Of a stretch of DNA of 26,051 nucleotides, positions 22,786 through 26,051 are shown in pieces. The notes below the pieces were generated by a model that did not search any database, had not been told where the DNA came from, and worked only from the letters and a program-made list of their open reading frames with translations. The stretch is from NCBI GenBank assembly GCA_049999805.1, contig JBNGIO010004825.1, positions 1 to 26,051 of the forward strand, written 5' to 3'. Positions within the stretch are counted from its first letter, which is position 1. Every line of letters begins with the position of its first letter. Source of the DNA: Folioceros fuciformis (taxonomy: Eukaryota > Anthocerotophyta > Anthocerotopsida > Anthocerotales). A program made the translations under genes and the position numbers.

Positions 22786-25700
22786 TTGAGGGTGAACATG
22801 TGGTGCGTCCCGCCGCATGAAGGCCCAGCGTCCATGCGATACGACCCAACTTCCGATAAGGCAGGATGTTTTGCCATCCGCATTGGAGCACTGTCCGCAC
22901 TACGGGTGCTTTGCTCGAGGCTCAATCCTGGTACGCAGGCGTCCGGCCACCGCCAGCCAAGGTTGCAATGCTTCTCAACTTCAGAGGGCGCTGCCTACAA
23001 GATGGCCGCAGTTTGGCAACCGGACTCCTTGTGGACCCAACAGATCGGTGGGTGTACAGGGATGCTACCAGGAGCTCCCTGTCACTTCGTCGTAGAGAGT
23101 CAAGCGCTGGACGACAACCCAGTCTCCAGGTGGAGCAGTGTGACGAAGCCAGCCCTTCCGTCAGAATGCGTGGCTGCGGCTGTGCAAGGATTTCACAGCG
23201 ATGGTCGTCGCCAGGAGCAGGAGCTGTTGTGGCGAAATTTTTTTCTGAATCCTGCTGTTTGGTGGGACAACAGGCGACGCAAGAAGGGCTTTTATTCACC
23301 CGACTTTCGGCGTAAGGGATCCAACGAGGCTCTCTGGTTAAACAGCATATTGACGCCAGCTTGGGTGGATGAGCGACTCGTTGCTTGGGATTTGCAGATG
23401 GGTCACGGTGCGTCTCCTCTCAAGTGGAGCTCTGTCGATAAGTCTGACCCCGCCAGGCGTGCAGAATCTAAGAGCGGCGTTGTAACGCCTGCTACTGTAC
23501 GCACTTTATGCCAGCAGGGGAAGCTGGATGAAGCGTTTGCAGCCCTGCAAACTTTGGCAGAGAGAGGGGACGGTGGTGTATCTAAGTCTCTGTTGTATAC
23601 TGTCCTGAAACTGTGTGCAGTGAAAAAGAATGTGGCTGTAGGGGAACTAGTTCATAATCTGTGTGTGAAACTTGGGTACGAGGCAGATACGTACTTGGGT
23701 AACCATATCTTGCGCATGTATGCATGTGGAGGGCGGCTGCAGGAAGCTATGGATGTGTTTACCAGGGTGGGAAAGCCGGATGCCTTCATGTGGGGTTCCA
23801 TAATCTCCGCACATTGTAAACATGGGAGGCCTAACGAGGCGGTCAAATTATACCATGAGATGCGTAGTTCAGGTTTGAGGGCAGATGCTCACGTGTTTGT
23901 AGCTGCCCTTCAAGCTTGTGCACTTGCCGCAGACTTGGAGTCTGGCAGAGATGTGCACTTCGATGTGTTGCGCAGTGGCATTCCTCCTGACTTGTTTGTT
24001 GGCAACAGCCTCGTGGACATGTACGCGAAATGTGGCGAACTGGAAGATGCACGGGGGGTTTTCGATAGCCTGGGCACAAAGGATGTGGTGACGTGGAATG
24101 CCCTTATCGCTGGGTATGCTCAACAAGGGTTCGCTCAGGATGCGCTTCTGTTGTACGAGAAGATGGTTCAGGAGGCCCTGGTTGTGGCTGACCATGTTAC
24201 TTTCATTTGCCTTCTGAAGGCCTGTGCAAATAGTGGTGCGTTGCAGAGGGGCAAGGAGCTCCACTCAGAGATTGTGGAAAGAGGATTGCTAAAGAACAGT
24301 TTGGTCGCCAACTGCCTGGTTGGCATGTATGCAAAATGTGGCCAGCTGAGAGATGCACGCCTCGTTTTTGACACATTGGCTTCCAAGGACGTCGTGACAT
24401 GGAATGCCCTCATGGCTGGGTATGCGCAACAGGGGCTTGCCCAAGAGGCCCTTGTTTTGTACGGGCAGATGGAGCAGGAGGGGCGGATTGTGGCTGACCA
24501 TGTTACTTTTGCTTCCCTTCTGAAGGCCTGTGCAAATGCTAGATGTTTGCAGAAGGGCAGGCAGCTACACTCTCAAATTGTGGCAAGAGGACTGGTAGAT
24601 AACATAGTGATTGGCACCTGCCTAGTGGACATGTATGCAAAATGTGGCGAGCTGGAAGCTGCTCTTAGAGTTTTCGACTGCTTGGCCACAAAAAACGAGG
24701 TGACGTGGACGGCCCTCATAGCTGGCTATGCAAACTGTGGCAATATGGAAGGTGCACGCCAGGTTTTTGACACTTTAGCGACGAGGGATGTGGTGACATG
24801 GAATGCCTTGATTGCGGGGTATGTACAGCAAGGGCTCGGTCAAGAAGCGCTGGCTCTTTATGAACGAATGGAGCAGGAGGGCCATAATGTGGCTAACCAC
24901 GTGACTTTTGCTTGCCTCCTTAAGGCTTGTGCCAGCGCTGGTGCTGTACAAAAGGGCAAGCAGCTGCACTCACAGATTGTAGAAAGAGGGCTGCTAGACA
25001 AGAAACCTGTCGGTACCTGCCTGGTGGACATGTATGCAAAATGTGGTGAGCTGAAAGCGGCACGCCAGGTTTTTGACTGCCTTGCCACAAAGGACGTAGT
25101 GTCGTGGAACGCTCTGATTTCTGGGTGTGGCGTTTGTGATGAAGGTCGGGAGGCACTTGCTTGTTTTGAAGAGATGTTGGCCGCTGGTATTCAGCCTGAC
25201 GTTGCTACTTTCACTTGCCTTTTAGTAGCATGTAGTCACGAGGGACTGGTGAGTGAGGGTCGCAAGCATTTCAATTCTATGGTCGAACAGCATGGGATGG
25301 AACCTGCTAGTGAGCATTACATTTGCATGATTGATCTCCTCGGGCGTGCAGGCCATTTAGATGAGGCAGAGAACATGCTCTTATCGTTTGACGGCCAAAG
25401 TAATGTTGTGGGGTTGAGGTCTTTGCTCAGTGCCTGCAAAAAGCACGGGGATGTCGAGAGGGCGACTCGATGTTTTGAAAGCCTTGTTAGGCTGGAGCCT
25501 CAGCATGCAGCGGCATATGTGCTCATGGCCAATGCCTTTGCGGATGCAGGTAGGTGGACCGATGTAGAAAAGATTGAAAGACAGAGACTGGCAGCAGGGG
25601 CTAAGAAAAAGCATGCGGTGGCTGGCATCGAGGTGAACATGCAGGTCCATACGTTTCTGGTGGGAGAATACGACAACGATATTTCGCTCAAGGTAGACAG

Positions 25701-26010
25701 CTTAGATGAAAGTCGAAGGCAGGAGGTGGGTCACTTGCCACACACAAAGTTGGTGTTGAAGGCGGTATCTGAAAAGGAAAAGGAAGATCTGCTCTGTGGT
25801 CATGCCGAGAAGCTAGCTCTGGCGTATGGTCTCTTGAACACTCCAAGCGGCACACCTCTGATGGTGACAAAGAATCTACGAATGTGCAGTGACTGCCACA
25901 GTTCAACGGAGATCATGTCGAGGATTGAAAGGAGAGACATTGTTGTGAGGGATGGATACCGTGTGCATCGGTTCGCATCTGGTTTGTGCAGCTGTAAGGG
26001 TAGACCGTGA
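22786..26010 (+). CDS. PPR protein, PLS class, with PDF motif and DYW:KP-like (GRP) domain; candidate organelle RNA editing factor
   Basis: Intronless, 1074 aa. Residues 1 to about 64 resemble an organelle transit peptide (Arg/Ser/Ala-rich, few acids). Residues 147-203 carry an OSB-type PDF motif: FFLNP, WWDNR, PDF, EALWL, TPAWV. Repeats start near 233; clear ones are L 267-301, S 302-332, P 333-367, L 368-402, S 403-433, P 434-469, L 470-504, S 505-535, P 536-571, L 572-606, S 607-637, S-like 638-668, P 669-704, L 705-739, S 740-770, P2 771-805, L2 806-841 and S2 842-873. E1 (874-907) and E2 (908-941) follow. The deaminase domain (942-1074) keeps the zinc/catalytic HAE at 1006-1008, CSDC at 1034-1037, and His1061, Cys1068 and Cys1070. 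The PG box is lost (KKHAVAGIEVN) and the last three residues are GRP, the variant linked to U-to-C editing. It likely binds and edits a mitochondrial or plastid transcript. Met17 is an alternative start. Confidence 0.93.
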   Translation: MRVNMWCVPPHEGPASMRYDPTSDKAGCFAIRIGALSALRVLCSRLNPGTQASGHRQPRLQCFSTSEGAAYKMAAVWQPDSLWTQQIGGCTGMLPGAPCHFVVESQALDDNPVSRWSSVTKPALPSECVAAAVQGFHSDGRRQEQELLWRNFFLNPAVWWDNRRRKKGFYSPDFRRKGSNEALWLNSILTPAWVDERLVAWDLQMGHGASPLKWSSVDKSDPARRAESKSGVVTPATVRTLCQQGKLDEAFAALQTLAERGDGGVSKSLLYTVLKLCAVKKNVAVGELVHNLCVKLGYEADTYLGNHILRMYACGGRLQEAMDVFTRVGKPDAFMWGSIISAHCKHGRPNEAVKLYHEMRSSGLRADAHVFVAALQACALAADLESGRDVHFDVLRSGIPPDLFVGNSLVDMYAKCGELEDARGVFDSLGTKDVVTWNALIAGYAQQGFAQDALLLYEKMVQEALVVADHVTFICLLKACANSGALQRGKELHSEIVERGLLKNSLVANCLVGMYAKCGQLRDARLVFDTLASKDVVTWNALMAGYAQQGLAQEALVLYGQMEQEGRIVADHVTFASLLKACANARCLQKGRQLHSQIVARGLVDNIVIGTCLVDMYAKCGELEAALRVFDCLATKNEVTWTALIAGYANCGNMEGARQVFDTLATRDVVTWNALIAGYVQQGLGQEALALYERMEQEGHNVANHVTFACLLKACASAGAVQKGKQLHSQIVERGLLDKKPVGTCLVDMYAKCGELKAARQVFDCLATKDVVSWNALISGCGVCDEGREALACFEEMLAAGIQPDVATFTCLLVACSHEGLVSEGRKHFNSMVEQHGMEPASEHYICMIDLLGRAGHLDEAENMLLSFDGQSNVVGLRSLLSACKKHGDVERATRCFESLVRLEPQHAAAYVLMANAFADAGRWTDVEKIERQRLAAGAKKKHAVAGIEVNMQVHTFLVGEYDNDISLKVDSLDESRRQEVGHLPHTKLVLKAVSEKEKEDLLCGHAEKLALAYGLLNTPSGTPLMVTKNLRMCSDCHSSTEIMSRIERRDIVVRDGYRVHRFASGLCSCKGRP
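24085..25095 (+). repeat. 306-bp P-L-S triplet duplications inside the PPR gene
   Basis: Three near-identical 102-codon blocks (24085-24390, 24391-24696, 24790-25095) each encode one P, L and S repeat. Shared DNA phrases include GTGGCTGACCATGTTACTTT in the first two, and CTGAAGGCCTGTGCAAAT. A 93-bp S-like unit (24697-24789) separates the second and third blocks. The high DNA similarity shows that the binding tract was lengthened by recent unequal recombination. Confidence 0.88.
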
Positions 26011-26051
26011 CAACCAAGATCACTTCTCCAGTATGCATCAGTCAAAGTTTG

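Noticed and set aside
22359-22925. A 188-codon minus-strand frame overlapping the PPR start
   Set aside because: Composed of Phe/Leu/Ile from A-rich DNA on the other strand; no domain, and the PPR frame is strongly supported.
1-26051. tRNA, rRNA, CRISPR arrays
   Set aside because: Looked for cloverleaf-like or evenly spaced repeat structure and saw none that I can support by eye.

Overview
The window is nuclear DNA from a land plant. Its genes have short GT..AG introns (about 50 to 500 nt). It encodes a plant-type NRT2 nitrate transporter, a plastid ferredoxin-nitrite reductase and a DYW-class PPR protein. The PPR protein ends in Gly-Arg-Pro rather than Asp-Tyr-Trp and has lost the PG box. 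As I recall the literature, that variant (DYW:KP) occurs in hornworts, lycophytes and ferns, the plants with U-to-C organelle RNA editing. Short introns and close gene spacing make a hornwort my best guess. This is an inference, not a proven assignment.

Layout. 1-207: one copy of a 206-bp TG...CA repeat. 868-12396 (+): a very large SEN1/MAA3-type superfamily-1 RNA/DNA helicase gene of about 24 exons. I placed the exons by joining reading frames across GT..AG introns, and one junction (about 4298-4456) does not resolve. 12397-13261: convergent 3' spacer. 13262-14869 (-): an intronless NRT2 nitrate/nitrite transporter. 14870-16504: a 1.6-kb GC-rich divergent promoter region. 16505-18822 (+): five-exon ferredoxin-nitrite reductase. 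18823-22785: about 4 kb of AT-rich, repeat-laden DNA with a decayed Ty3/gypsy-like retropepsin remnant, several short tandem repeats and the second, inverted copy of the 206-bp repeat. 22786-26010 (+): an intronless 1074-aa PPR protein. It has a putative organelle-targeting leader, an OSB-type PDF motif, about 17 clear PLS repeats, E1/E2 motifs and a DYW:KP-like deaminase domain.

How the genes relate. NRT2 (nitrate uptake at the plasma membrane) and NiR (nitrite to ammonium in the plastid) act in one pathway and are head to head, so they may share nitrate-responsive regulation. The layout resembles the nitrate assimilation clusters of green algae. The helicase and the PPR protein have no evident pathway link to this pair. 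The PPR protein is the most interesting object: a candidate organelle U-to-C editing factor with an unusual N-terminal motif and recently duplicated repeat triplets.
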